Assembly (NCBI GenBank): GCA_020639215.1
Contig: JACKHA010000003.1
Location: 62,001-126,000 of the forward strand
DNA: 64,000 nt
Reading direction: 5' to 3'
Origin: Phycisphaeraceae bacterium
GTDB lineage: Bacteria; Planctomycetota; Phycisphaerae; Phycisphaerales; UBA1924
The notes below the pieces were generated by a model. The model was not told the DNA's origin, made no database searches, and saw only the letters and a list, made by a program, of their open reading frames with translations. The translations under genes were made by a program, and so were the position numbers. Shown here one piece after another: positions 17,938-25,456 of the stretch. Position 1 is the first letter of the stretch; the number at the start of each line of letters is the position of its first letter.

Positions 17938-19388
17938 GCCTGGTCGCCGACGCCATCGCGACGCTTCAGCACGCCCAGCCCATTGTCGTGACGGGGCGAG
18001 TGGCCGCGGTGCGCGGCATGACCATCCTGGTCCGCGGCCTGCCCGCGCCGGTCGGCGCGCTGGTCGAAATCGGGCGCGACAACCACGTTCTGGCCGAAGT
18101 CGTGGGCTTCACCGACGACCAGGCGATCCTGATGCCGCTGGGAACGACGATCGGCGTGCAGACCGGCGATCCGGCCCGCGTTCGCCGCGTGTCGCGCATC
18201 GCCCCGGTCGGCGACGCGCTGGCCGGGCGCATCGTCGACGCCATGGGCCGCCCGCTCGACGACCGTCCCGTTGCGCAGGGCCTGTCTCCCCGACCGCTTG
18301 TGCCTCCGCCCGTGTCGGCTCTGAAACGCCCGCCCATCGGCACGCCCCTGCGAACCGGCGTTCGCGCGATCGACCTGATGATGCCCCTGGGGCTGGGCCA
18401 GCGGCTTGGCGTCTTCGCCGGGCCGGGCGTCGGGAAGTCGACGCTGCTGGGCACGATCGCGCGGCACTCCTCTGCTGACATCAACGTCATCGCGCTGATC
18501 GGCGAGCGTGGGCGCGAGGTCCGGGAGTTCGTCGAGCGGGTGCTGGGGGAGGAGGGGCTGGCGCGGTCGGTGGTCGTGGTGGCCACGGGCGACGAGTCGC
18601 CGCTGATGCGGGTGCGAGCCGCGCTGGCGGCCACGTCGATCGCCGAGCACTTCCGCGATCGCGGACGCCACGTCCTGCTGATGATGGACTCGATCACGCG
18701 CTTCGCCCACGCCCAGCGACAGATCGGCCTGTCCGCCGGCGAGCCCCCGGCGACGAAGGGCTACACGCCGAGCGTGTTCGCGTCGCTGGCGTTGCTGCTG
18801 GAGCGGGCGGGGATCGTCGAACCCGGCGAGACAGCGAGACAGCGAGGCAGCGAGACAGGGGGGAGCGGATCAGGACCAGCCCCGGTGAACGGGGGTTCTA
18901 CCCCTGTCTCGCTGCCTCGCTCGATCGCTGCCTCGCTTCCCGCCCCCGGCTCCATCACCGCCCTCTACACCATCCTGGTCGAGGGCGACGACATGACCGA
19001 GCCAATCGCCGACGCGGCCCGCGGCATCCTGGACGGGCACGCCATCCTGTCGCGCCGGCTGGCCCAGCGCTCGCACTACCCGGCGATCGACGTGCTCGAC
19101 TCGGTCTCGCGCGTCGCCGACGAGGTCAGCGATCCGCCGCATGTCGCCGCCCGGCGTCAGATCGCCCGGCTCCTGGCCCTCTACCGCGAGGTCGAGGACC
19201 TGGTCCAGATCGGGGCCTACGCGCGCGGCTCGAACCCCGAGACCGACGTGGCCATCGAGCTTCGCGCCCCCATCGAGGAACTGCTCCGCCAGGGCGCGGG
19301 CGAGTCCGAACCGTTCGAGGCGTCCCGTTCGCGCCTGATCGCCCTGGCCGTCAAGGCCGGCGAGGAGCTTGCCAGGAGGAAGAAGTGA
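17934..19388 (+). CDS. fliI: Flagellum-specific export ATPase FliI, with a repeat-encoded insertion
   Basis: 484 residues from GTG 17934, about 40 longer than usual. Walker A is GPGVGKSTL, Walker B includes HVLLMMDSITRFAHAQRQ, and GEPPATKGYTPSVF and GSITALYTILVEGDDMTEPI are the export-ATPase signatures. It powers or assists unfolding of flagellar export substrates. In the family only a few residues separate the LLERAG motif from GSITA; here 45 do. The extra stretch (about residues 298-335) is rich in Ser/Gly/Pro and is encoded by an inverted octamer array (18826-18936) of exactly 37 codons, so the frame is kept. All catalytic motifs remain. Confidence 0.94.
   Translation: MSLVADAIATLQHAQPIVVTGRVAAVRGMTILVRGLPAPVGALVEIGRDNHVLAEVVGFTDDQAILMPLGTTIGVQTGDPARVRRVSRIAPVGDALAGRIVDAMGRPLDDRPVAQGLSPRPLVPPPVSALKRPPIGTPLRTGVRAIDLMMPLGLGQRLGVFAGPGVGKSTLLGTIARHSSADINVIALIGERGREVREFVERVLGEEGLARSVVVVATGDESPLMRVRAALAATSIAEHFRDRGRHVLLMMDSITRFAHAQRQIGLSAGEPPATKGYTPSVFASLALLLERAGIVEPGETARQRGSETGGSGSGPAPVNGGSTPVSLPRSIAASLPAPGSITALYTILVEGDDMTEPIADAARGILDGHAILSRRLAQRSHYPAIDVLDSVSRVADEVSDPPHVAARRQIARLLALYREVEDLVQIGAYARGSNPETDVAIELRAPIEELLRQGAGESEPFEASRSRLIALAVKAGEELARRKK
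18826..18936. repeat. Octamer inverted array inside the fliI coding sequence
   Basis: The left arm, 18826-18861, is four octamers of the form GCGAGRCA followed by GGGG. The right arm, 18901-18936, is its reverse complement with 32 of 36 positions paired. The 39-nt loop itself contains CCCCGGTGAACGGGG. The total is 111 nt, a multiple of three without stops in the fliI frame. The octamer resembles that of the array between fliI and fliJ (GCGACGCA). Confidence 0.9.
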
Positions 19389-19397
19389 TGCCGGGGG

Positions 19398-19562
19398 ACG
19401 CGACGCAGCGACGCAGCGACGAAGCGACGGAGCGGGGGCCAGCGACGCCCGCGTCGCCTCGATCGACATCACGCCCGCGCCGGCTCTCGGTCGCCGCGCA
19501 GTCATTCCCCCGTTCCCATCCCCCATCCCTTCGTCGCTGCGTCGCTGCGTCGCTCCGTCGCT
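19398..19562. repeat. Octamer inverted array between fliI and fliJ
   Basis: The left side (about 19398-19433) is tandem GCGACGCA-type octamers ending GAAGCGACGGAGCG. The right side (about 19530-19562) is the same in reverse (TGCGTCGC repeated, then TCCGTCGC). About 95 nt of unrelated sequence lie between. It fills most of the 191-nt gap between the two genes and could form a long imperfect hairpin in the transcript. Confidence 0.85.
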
Positions 19563-19579
19563 TCTCCCCCCTCTGACCC

Positions 19580-20092
19580 ATGCCCTTCACCTTTTCACTC
19601 CAGCCCGTGCTCGACCAGCGCCTCCGCCAGGAGCGCGAGCACCAGCGCCGCGTCGCCGAGCTCGAACGCGAACGCCTCTCAATCGAGGGCGAGATCGCCG
19701 CCCAGCAGCGGGCCATCGAGCAGGAGCGCGACGATCTCCGGGCCGCCCTGTTCCACGAGCGATCCGGCCAGGACCAGGGCGATCGACCCGCCGAACGGCT
19801 CCAACTGCCAGCCCTCCGCCACGGCGCCAGCGCAACGCTGGGGCTCATCTCCCGCGCCCAGCGGGCGGTCGTCCGCCTGGCCGGCGTCCACCAACGCCTC
19901 GACGCCGCTCGACTCGAGCTCATCAAGGCCACCGCTGCCCGGCGCGGCGTCGAGGTCCTCCGCGAGCGCCGGTACGAGGCCTGGAAACGCGAGCAGGACC
20001 GCGCCGAGGCCGCCGCGCTCGACGAGCTCGCGGTCATGCGGGCTGCCCGCCCCGATCCGTCGGACGACGGCCCCGCCCTTGCGAGAGGCTGA
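19580..20092 (+). CDS. fliJ: Flagellar export protein FliJ
   Basis: 170 residues, almost wholly coiled coil. FTFSLQPVLDQRLRQEREHQ is the typical FliJ opening, and the C-terminal ERRYEAWKREQDRAEAAALDE is the usual closing helix. FliJ is the stalk-like partner of the FliI hexamer and FlhA. It lies in the standard position after fliI, but is separated from it by the octamer array rather than overlapping it. No good ribosome site is visible before the ATG. Confidence 0.87.
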   Translation: MPFTFSLQPVLDQRLRQEREHQRRVAELERERLSIEGEIAAQQRAIEQERDDLRAALFHERSGQDQGDRPAERLQLPALRHGASATLGLISRAQRAVVRLAGVHQRLDAARLELIKATAARRGVEVLRERRYEAWKREQDRAEAAALDELAVMRAARPDPSDDGPALARG

Positions 20093-20149
20093 GTTCCGGG
20101 AGCGACCGCTCCACCACGCCGACACCCGGGGCTCGCTCGGAATACCGAC

Positions 20150-20920
20150 ATGAAGACGATCTGGAACATCATCAGCGTTCTCGCGCTCGCCAACGTGCTG
20201 GCAGTCGCGGGCGTGGTGGGCTGGCTGTCCGGCTCCGGGCGCCTCGACGCGCAGCGTCTGCGCGACCTGCGAGAACTGTTCGCCGAACCGGCGGACCAGG
20301 AGCGGGCCCGCGAGGCCGAGGAAGCCGCGTCCGCCGAGGCCGCCCGTGCTGAGGAGGAGGCGGCTGCCCACGAGGCCGAGGCCCCGCTGAGCGCGGCGGA
20401 GCAGTTGCACGTCCGCCTGGACCTGTCCGAGGTAGACCACCAGCAGATCGAGCGGCTCCGCCTCGAGACCCGCGACCTGAAGGACACGATCGAGGCCGGG
20501 CAGGCTCGCCTGGCCCAGCAACGGGAGGCGTTCGAGGCCGAACGTACGGCGTTCGAGCGCATGCGGTCTGAACTGGAGGCGGTCGAGGGCTCGGCCCAGT
20601 TCCGCAAGGCCGTCGGCACGCTCGCGGGGCTCCGCGCCGACGACGCCGTGTCCATCCTGCTCGAAATCCTCCGCCGCCCCACCGGAAACGGCGCCATCCC
20701 GATCGACCCCGGCGAATCCGACGCCCCCGACGGCTCCATCCCGATCATGCTCGGCGGGGCAGACCAGGTCGTCGCGTATCTCGATGCGATGCCCGAGCGC
20801 TCGCGCAACCGCATCATGTCGTCGCTGGCCGGTTCCGATCCGGTTCTGGCCGCCGATTTGCTCGAACGGCTCCGGACGCGCGGCCTGCTGGCCCGCGCCC
20901 CGGAGAGTTCCTCGCCATGA
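20150..20920 (+). CDS. MotE/YlxF-like flagellar protein with MgtE-N-type C-terminus
   Basis: 256 residues. One N-terminal membrane helix (about 5-27) is followed by a long charged coiled coil (about 40-165) and a C-terminal helical domain with QVVAYLDAMPERSRNRIMSS and LLERLRTRGLLA. This repeats the FliG-M/MgtE-N fold signature 'L..M....AA.I...L'. The position between fliJ and fliK is the one held by ylxF in Bacillus. Such proteins (COG3334, MotE) are periplasmic chaperones or structural helpers of the motor. The stop overlaps the fliK start by ATGA. Confidence 0.72.
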   Translation: MKTIWNIISVLALANVLAVAGVVGWLSGSGRLDAQRLRDLRELFAEPADQERAREAEEAASAEAARAEEEAAAHEAEAPLSAAEQLHVRLDLSEVDHQQIERLRLETRDLKDTIEAGQARLAQQREAFEAERTAFERMRSELEAVEGSAQFRKAVGTLAGLRADDAVSILLEILRRPTGNGAIPIDPGESDAPDGSIPIMLGGADQVVAYLDAMPERSRNRIMSSLAGSDPVLAADLLERLRTRGLLARAPESSSP

Positions 20921-22389
20921 CCGCGCCGCAAGCCGCGATCCAGACCCCACAATCCGAGATCCGTCGCGTCGGAGAGGCCGTTCCTTCCGGCGGGCCGGCG
21001 CAATCCCAGCGTCGTTCCGGCGCGGGTCCTGCCGACGAACTGGCGTTTCTTGCGTTGCTGGCCTCGAATCTCGGCGTCGCCTCCGCGCAGACTCCCGCCG
21101 CGGCGATCGGGCGGGACCGGAACGGCACGGCCAATGGCAAGACCGGACTCGGCCCCGCGGGCCCGCACGCGACACGCCAACCGGGGCGTGCCGGCGCGTC
21201 GACAGAGGCGCTCACCAGATCCCAAGCCGACATGCTCCGAACCGTCGGACGCGGCGTGAGCCTCAGCGCACTGGCCCAGGCCCAACTGCAGGGCCGCACG
21301 CCCGGTTCGTACGTTCGCGCAAGCGACCATGCCAGCGAGGCGCTCCGGGGCGACTCCGCGATCGACGGCGAATCCGGCCCGCGCGCCAAGCCACACGAGC
21401 CCACACGCGCCGCGCCCCACTCGCCCGATCCATTCGCCACGCAGCGACAGCCTGCGGCCTCGCCGAGCCGTGACGCCAACGGAACCGGCAGCAACCCGAC
21501 GCCAACGACCGCCGGCTCGGTCGTGACGGCGAGCGCCGAGGCGCAAGACGCCTCCGGGCACCGTGGACGCAACGGGGACCCGTCGACGCAGCGCGGCGAC
21601 CGCTCTCCGGCTCCACCCGCTCCGGCGACGGGCGCGGCGGCGGGCACGCCAGGCGGAAACGCCGCACCCGCACCGACCAACACCTCACCGGGAACTTCAA
21701 GCCAAGGCGCACCGCCCGTCGCGGCGTCCTCGGTCGCGCGAGCGGGCACCACCGCCGCGCCGTCCAAACTGGCCACTCCGAAGCCAACGCCCACCGATCG
21801 CCAGGGCGTGATCAATCAGGCCAACCGCGCGTTGGGCCTGGCCCTCCGCGCCAAGGACGGCTCGGTCCGCTTCAATCTCGCGCCCGACCACCTCGGCTCG
21901 CTCCGCGTGGAGATCGTCCGCGGCCAGCACGGCGTGTCGGCCCGCTTCGAGGCCGCATCCCAGCAGGCCCGCGAGATCCTCGAATCCTCGATCGAGCACC
22001 TCCGCGCCTCGCTCGAGGCACGCGGATTGCGTGTTGATCGCCTTGAAGTCCGCGTGGCGGAGGCCGCCGGACCGGAACGGGGCGGAGCCCCCACGCCAAG
22101 GCCCGGCGGATCGGAGCATCCCGACGCGGGCGAGAGTGCGGAGCACGGGTCCGACCCCGACGCGGAGCGCGGGCAGGATGGAGGCCACGATCGCCGGCCC
22201 GGGAGCGGGGCGTGGGCGGATCGTGGAACGGACGCGGGAGCGTCCGGCAGCGAGCGGTGGAGCCGCGAAGAAGGAGTTGGCGGGGCGGAGCCTCCGTCGG
22301 GCGATCGCACGCGTGCCGCACGCGTCGTTCCGGGCTACGCGCCCTGGGACGATGGCGAGGGCGTCGCGCTGGTCGAGATCGTCGTGTAG
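20917..22389 (+). CDS. fliK: Flagellar hook-length control protein FliK
   Basis: 490 residues. The first 290 are a disordered Ala/Pro/Thr/Gly ruler with no fixed motif. The C-terminal hook-length domain (about 298-386) is clear: VRFNLAPDHLGSLRVEIVR, ARFEAASQQAREILESSIEH, LRASLEARGLRVDRLEV. A further 100-residue charged tail follows, longer than in most FliK. FliK measures hook length and switches export specificity. It lies between motE-like and flgD as in many flagellar operons. Confidence 0.88.
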   Translation: MTAPQAAIQTPQSEIRRVGEAVPSGGPAQSQRRSGAGPADELAFLALLASNLGVASAQTPAAAIGRDRNGTANGKTGLGPAGPHATRQPGRAGASTEALTRSQADMLRTVGRGVSLSALAQAQLQGRTPGSYVRASDHASEALRGDSAIDGESGPRAKPHEPTRAAPHSPDPFATQRQPAASPSRDANGTGSNPTPTTAGSVVTASAEAQDASGHRGRNGDPSTQRGDRSPAPPAPATGAAAGTPGGNAAPAPTNTSPGTSSQGAPPVAASSVARAGTTAAPSKLATPKPTPTDRQGVINQANRALGLALRAKDGSVRFNLAPDHLGSLRVEIVRGQHGVSARFEAASQQAREILESSIEHLRASLEARGLRVDRLEVRVAEAAGPERGGAPTPRPGGSEHPDAGESAEHGSDPDAERGQDGGHDRRPGSGAWADRGTDAGASGSERWSREEGVGGAEPPSGDRTRAARVVPGYAPWDDGEGVALVEIVV

Positions 22390-22511
22390 CAGGTCGTCGC
22401 TGATCGGGTCGTGCGCTGCCGGGTTGTGGTCGCGCCGACGCGGTCGGCAGTCTGTCGTTGAGCGCGAGCCGCCGGGAGCGGTCGGGTCGCGCGCATCTCG
22501 CGGAGGCACCC

Positions 22512-22973
22512 ATGTCGTCCGTCGGCGCGGTCGCGTCCACAAGTTCCAGGCTCAACGGCTTCTCGTCGCTGGGGTCCGAGGAGTTCCTGGGGATCATCCT
22601 CAAGGAGCTCTCGAACCAGGATCCGCTGCAACCGTCCGAGACCAAGGACCTGCTCGAGCAGCTCTCGACCATCCGGTCGATCCAGTCCGATGCGGACCTG
22701 ATGGAGCAGCTCGACGCGCTGGTCGATGGCAACGAGTGGGTCTCGGCGGGCGGGCTGATCGGGCGTCACGTCTCGGGCCTCAATGACGCGAACCTCCGAG
22801 TCGAGGGGCGCGTCGAGGCGGTGTCGCGCACCAGCCAGGGGCCGGTGCTCACGCTCGAGGGCGGACGCATCCTGCGTCTGTCCCAGACCGACCAGGTGCT
22901 CGAGACGCCGCCCGAGCCGGAACCCGACCCCGAGTCCACCAGCGCCCCCGGCCCGCTCACCAACGCGGCCTGA
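22512..22973 (+). CDS. flgD: Flagellar hook-cap assembly protein FlgD
   Basis: 153 residues from ATG 22512 with GGAGG upstream. The FlgD N-terminal signature is present: FSSLGSEEFLGIILKELSNQ then DPLQPSETKDLLEQLSTIRS. The region after WVSAGGLIGRHVSG matches the early part of the FlgD beta domain. The Tudor/FN3 C-terminal region of longer FlgD proteins is missing, so this is the short form. It ends in a Pro/Glu-rich tail. FlgD caps the growing hook. Confidence 0.9.
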   Translation: MSSVGAVASTSSRLNGFSSLGSEEFLGIILKELSNQDPLQPSETKDLLEQLSTIRSIQSDADLMEQLDALVDGNEWVSAGGLIGRHVSGLNDANLRVEGRVEAVSRTSQGPVLTLEGGRILRLSQTDQVLETPPEPEPDPESTSAPGPLTNAA

Positions 22974-23003
22974 TCCGCGCGCGCCACGCCAGGACCACGC
23001 CGC

Positions 23004-23546
23004 ATGCCCATCCCCGGCACCATCCTGCTCGGTTTGCTCTCCTCCGGGGTCCGGGCCATCTCGGGCGCGATCGCCCCCGACCGCGCGCCTCCGCACGGAA
23101 CCACCGACTTCCAGGCCCTGCTGCGCGAGGCCCGCAACGGCACGGTCGAGACCGGCCTGCCCGTGACCGTGGCCCGCGGCGTCGACATCGAGCTCTCCGA
23201 CGAGCAACTGGAGCGTCTTGCGCGGGCGGCCGATCGTGCCCAGAGCGCGGGCGCGACGCGTGCGCTGGTCGCCATCGACGGTCGCCTGCTCGAACTCGAC
23301 GTGGCCACCCGCCAGATCACCGCCGAGCACGCCCCCGCCGACGCCGACGCCCAGGCCACCGCCAACGCCGCGGTCATCGTCGGCATCGATGGCGTGGTGG
23401 ACGCGGGCGATCGGCGCGCTGGCACGCGCGCTGCGAATGCCGACGGACCGGCGCCGGACGCGCCGCCCACGAGCGGATGGAACCGCTCGCTGCTCGACGC
23501 CCTTGGCGGGCGCGGGACACTCGCGGAGCGAGAACAGCCAGCCTGA
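23004..23546 (+). CDS. Flagellar operon protein of the TIGR02530 type
   Basis: 180 residues between flgD and flgE, the place where TIGR02530 'flagellar operon protein' members are known to sit in diverse phyla. The core is IELSDEQLERLARAADRAQS, GATRALVAIDGRLLELDV then TRQITAEHA, which has the family's pattern of a helix rich in Leu/Arg/Ala and a short beta hairpin. The C-terminal 50 residues are disordered. The molecular role is not established, though members are inferred to act in hook or motor assembly. Confidence 0.72.
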   Translation: MPIPGTILLGLLSSGVRAISGAIAPDRAPPHGTTDFQALLREARNGTVETGLPVTVARGVDIELSDEQLERLARAADRAQSAGATRALVAIDGRLLELDVATRQITAEHAPADADAQATANAAVIVGIDGVVDAGDRRAGTRAANADGPAPDAPPTSGWNRSLLDALGGRGTLAEREQPA

Positions 23547-23644
23547 CCCGGCGCGACCCGCGCGGCCCCTGTTCGAGGCCCCGCGCCGCACCGACGCACG
23601 ATCGCCGCGCGCCGCCCCAGACCGCGCGCCGGAGGAGCCGCCCT

Positions 23645-25393
23645 ATGGCCTCGCAGGTCGCCATGTTCACCGGGCTCTCGGGCCTCAACGCCAACGCCCG
23701 GTCCCTCGACGTCATCGGCAACAACATCGCCAACGTCAACACCACCGCCTTCAAGTCCAGCCGCCTCATGTTCCAGAACGTCTTCTCGAAAACGGTCGGC
23801 ATTGGCGCCCCGCCCTCGTCCGAACTCGGCGGCTCAAACCCCTTCCAGATCGGCCTGGGCGTCACCATCGCCGGCACCCAGCGCGACACCAGCGGCGGCA
23901 CCGTCACCACCACCGGCAACGCCACCGACCTGGCCATCGAGGGCCAGGGCTACTTCGTCGTCCAGCGCGGCACGTCCCAGATGTACACCCGCGCCGGCGC
24001 CTTCCAGCGCGACGCCTCCAACGCCCTCACCACCATCGCCGGCGACCGCCTCCAGGGCTTCGGCGTCGACGACGAGTTCAACATCGTCCCCGGCACCGTC
24101 GGCGACATCGTTGTGCCCGTTGGCGGCCTCACCCTGACCCAGCAGACCCGCAACGTCGCGTTCAGCGGGAACCTCAACGCCGCGGGCGACGCCGCCACCG
24201 CCGGCGCCTCCATCGACCTGCTCGCCGATGCCGACACCGGGTTCTCGCTCATCACCGGCGCCACCATCACGCCCACTCCCCCGAACGTCCTCGAGGGCAC
24301 GAGCCTCCTCACCGAGATCGCCGACCCGGACTCGGCCGCGACCCCGCTGTTCGCCGCGGGCCAGTCGCTCCTGCTCACCGGCGCCCGCAAGGGCTCGACG
24401 ACCCTCCGCGACGCGACGCTCGGCATCACCGCCGCCACCACCGTCGCCGATCTGCTCGCCTTCCTCACGTCCGCTCTGGGCATCGACACCTCGCTGACCA
24501 ACCCCACCGGCCCGACCCCCGGCGTCGCCCTCGACCCGGCGACCGGGCGCCTCACCGTCACCGGCAACACCGGCGTCGAGAACGACCTCGAGATCGACGC
24601 GGCCGACCTGCGCCTGCTCGACTCAACCGGCGCCATCGTCGTCCAGCCGTTCGTCGCCGACAAGAGCGCCGACGCCACCGGCGAATCCGCCCGGACCACC
24701 TTCGTCGTCTACGACTCGCTCGGCCAGGAAGTCGGTGTGGACCTCACGATGGTTCTCGAGTCCAAGGCCGACACCGGCACGGTCTGGCGCGCCTACGTCG
24801 AGTCCAGCGGGCAGTCCGGCGACACGCCGCTGGTCGGCTCCAGCCTCGTCTCCTTCGACACCTTCGGACGCCTGATCTCGGGCGGTTCGCTGCCCGTGAC
24901 CGTCGACCGCTCCGGCACCGGCGCCGCCACACCGCTGGCCTTCTCCATCAACCTCTCCGACGGCAGCAATGGCGTGTCGGCCCTGGCCGACGTCCGCAGC
25001 GTCCTGGCCGCCACCGGCAAGGACGGCGCGCCGATCGGCACCCTCGAGGCCTTCGGCGTCGGCGCCGACGGCACCATCTCTGGCACGTTCTCCAACGGCC
25101 TGGTCCGCACACTCGGCCAGGTCGCCCTCGCCACCTTCTCAAACCCGGGCGGCTTGGTCGACGACGGCTCGAACCTCTACACCACCGGCGCCAACTCGGG
25201 CGAGCCCGTCATCACACCACCGGCCTCCGGCCAGGCCGGGCGGATCCTCGGCGGCACCCTCGAACTCTCCAACGTCGACCTCGGCCAGGAGTTCACCAGC
25301 CTGATCCTGGCGACCACCGGCTACTCGGCGTCGAGCCGCGTCATCCGCACCGCCGACGAACTCATGCAGCAACTGTTGATCCTGGGGCAGTAG
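23645..25393 (+). CDS. flgE: Flagellar hook protein FlgE
   Basis: 582 residues from ATG 23645, with GGAGGAG upstream. The N-terminal D0 domain (MFTGLSGLNANARSLDVIG, NNIANVNTTAFKSSRLMF) and D1 motif GQGYFVVQ are classical. The C-terminal LSNVDLGQEFTSLILATTG and YSASSRVIRTADELMQQLL complete D0. The central D2/D3 region is enlarged compared with the approximately 400-residue enterobacterial protein. It polymerises into the hook. It is the last gene of the cluster; its TAG stop is part of a heptamer repeat array. Confidence 0.94.
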   Translation: MASQVAMFTGLSGLNANARSLDVIGNNIANVNTTAFKSSRLMFQNVFSKTVGIGAPPSSELGGSNPFQIGLGVTIAGTQRDTSGGTVTTTGNATDLAIEGQGYFVVQRGTSQMYTRAGAFQRDASNALTTIAGDRLQGFGVDDEFNIVPGTVGDIVVPVGGLTLTQQTRNVAFSGNLNAAGDAATAGASIDLLADADTGFSLITGATITPTPPNVLEGTSLLTEIADPDSAATPLFAAGQSLLLTGARKGSTTLRDATLGITAATTVADLLAFLTSALGIDTSLTNPTGPTPGVALDPATGRLTVTGNTGVENDLEIDAADLRLLDSTGAIVVQPFVADKSADATGESARTTFVVYDSLGQEVGVDLTMVLESKADTGTVWRAYVESSGQSGDTPLVGSSLVSFDTFGRLISGGSLPVTVDRSGTGAATPLAFSINLSDGSNGVSALADVRSVLAATGKDGAPIGTLEAFGVGADGTISGTFSNGLVRTLGQVALATFSNPGGLVDDGSNLYTTGANSGEPVITPPASGQAGRILGGTLELSNVDLGQEFTSLILATTGYSASSRVIRTADELMQQLLILGQ

Positions 25394-25454
25394 GCATCAG
25401 GCGTTAGGCACGAGGCACTAGGCACAAAGCGCTAGGCACTCAGCACTCAGCACC
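25392..25454. repeat. Nine degenerate heptamers overlapping the flgE stop
   Basis: Nine consecutive 7-mers without gaps: AGGCATC, AGGCGTT, AGGCACG, AGGCACT, AGGCACA, AAGCGCT, AGGCACT, CAGCACT, CAGCACC. The first begins at the second base of the flgE TAG stop, and the array ends two bases before the convergent dockerin gene. It therefore occupies the whole space between the two convergent genes. Confidence 0.9.
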
Positions 25455-25456
25455 CC

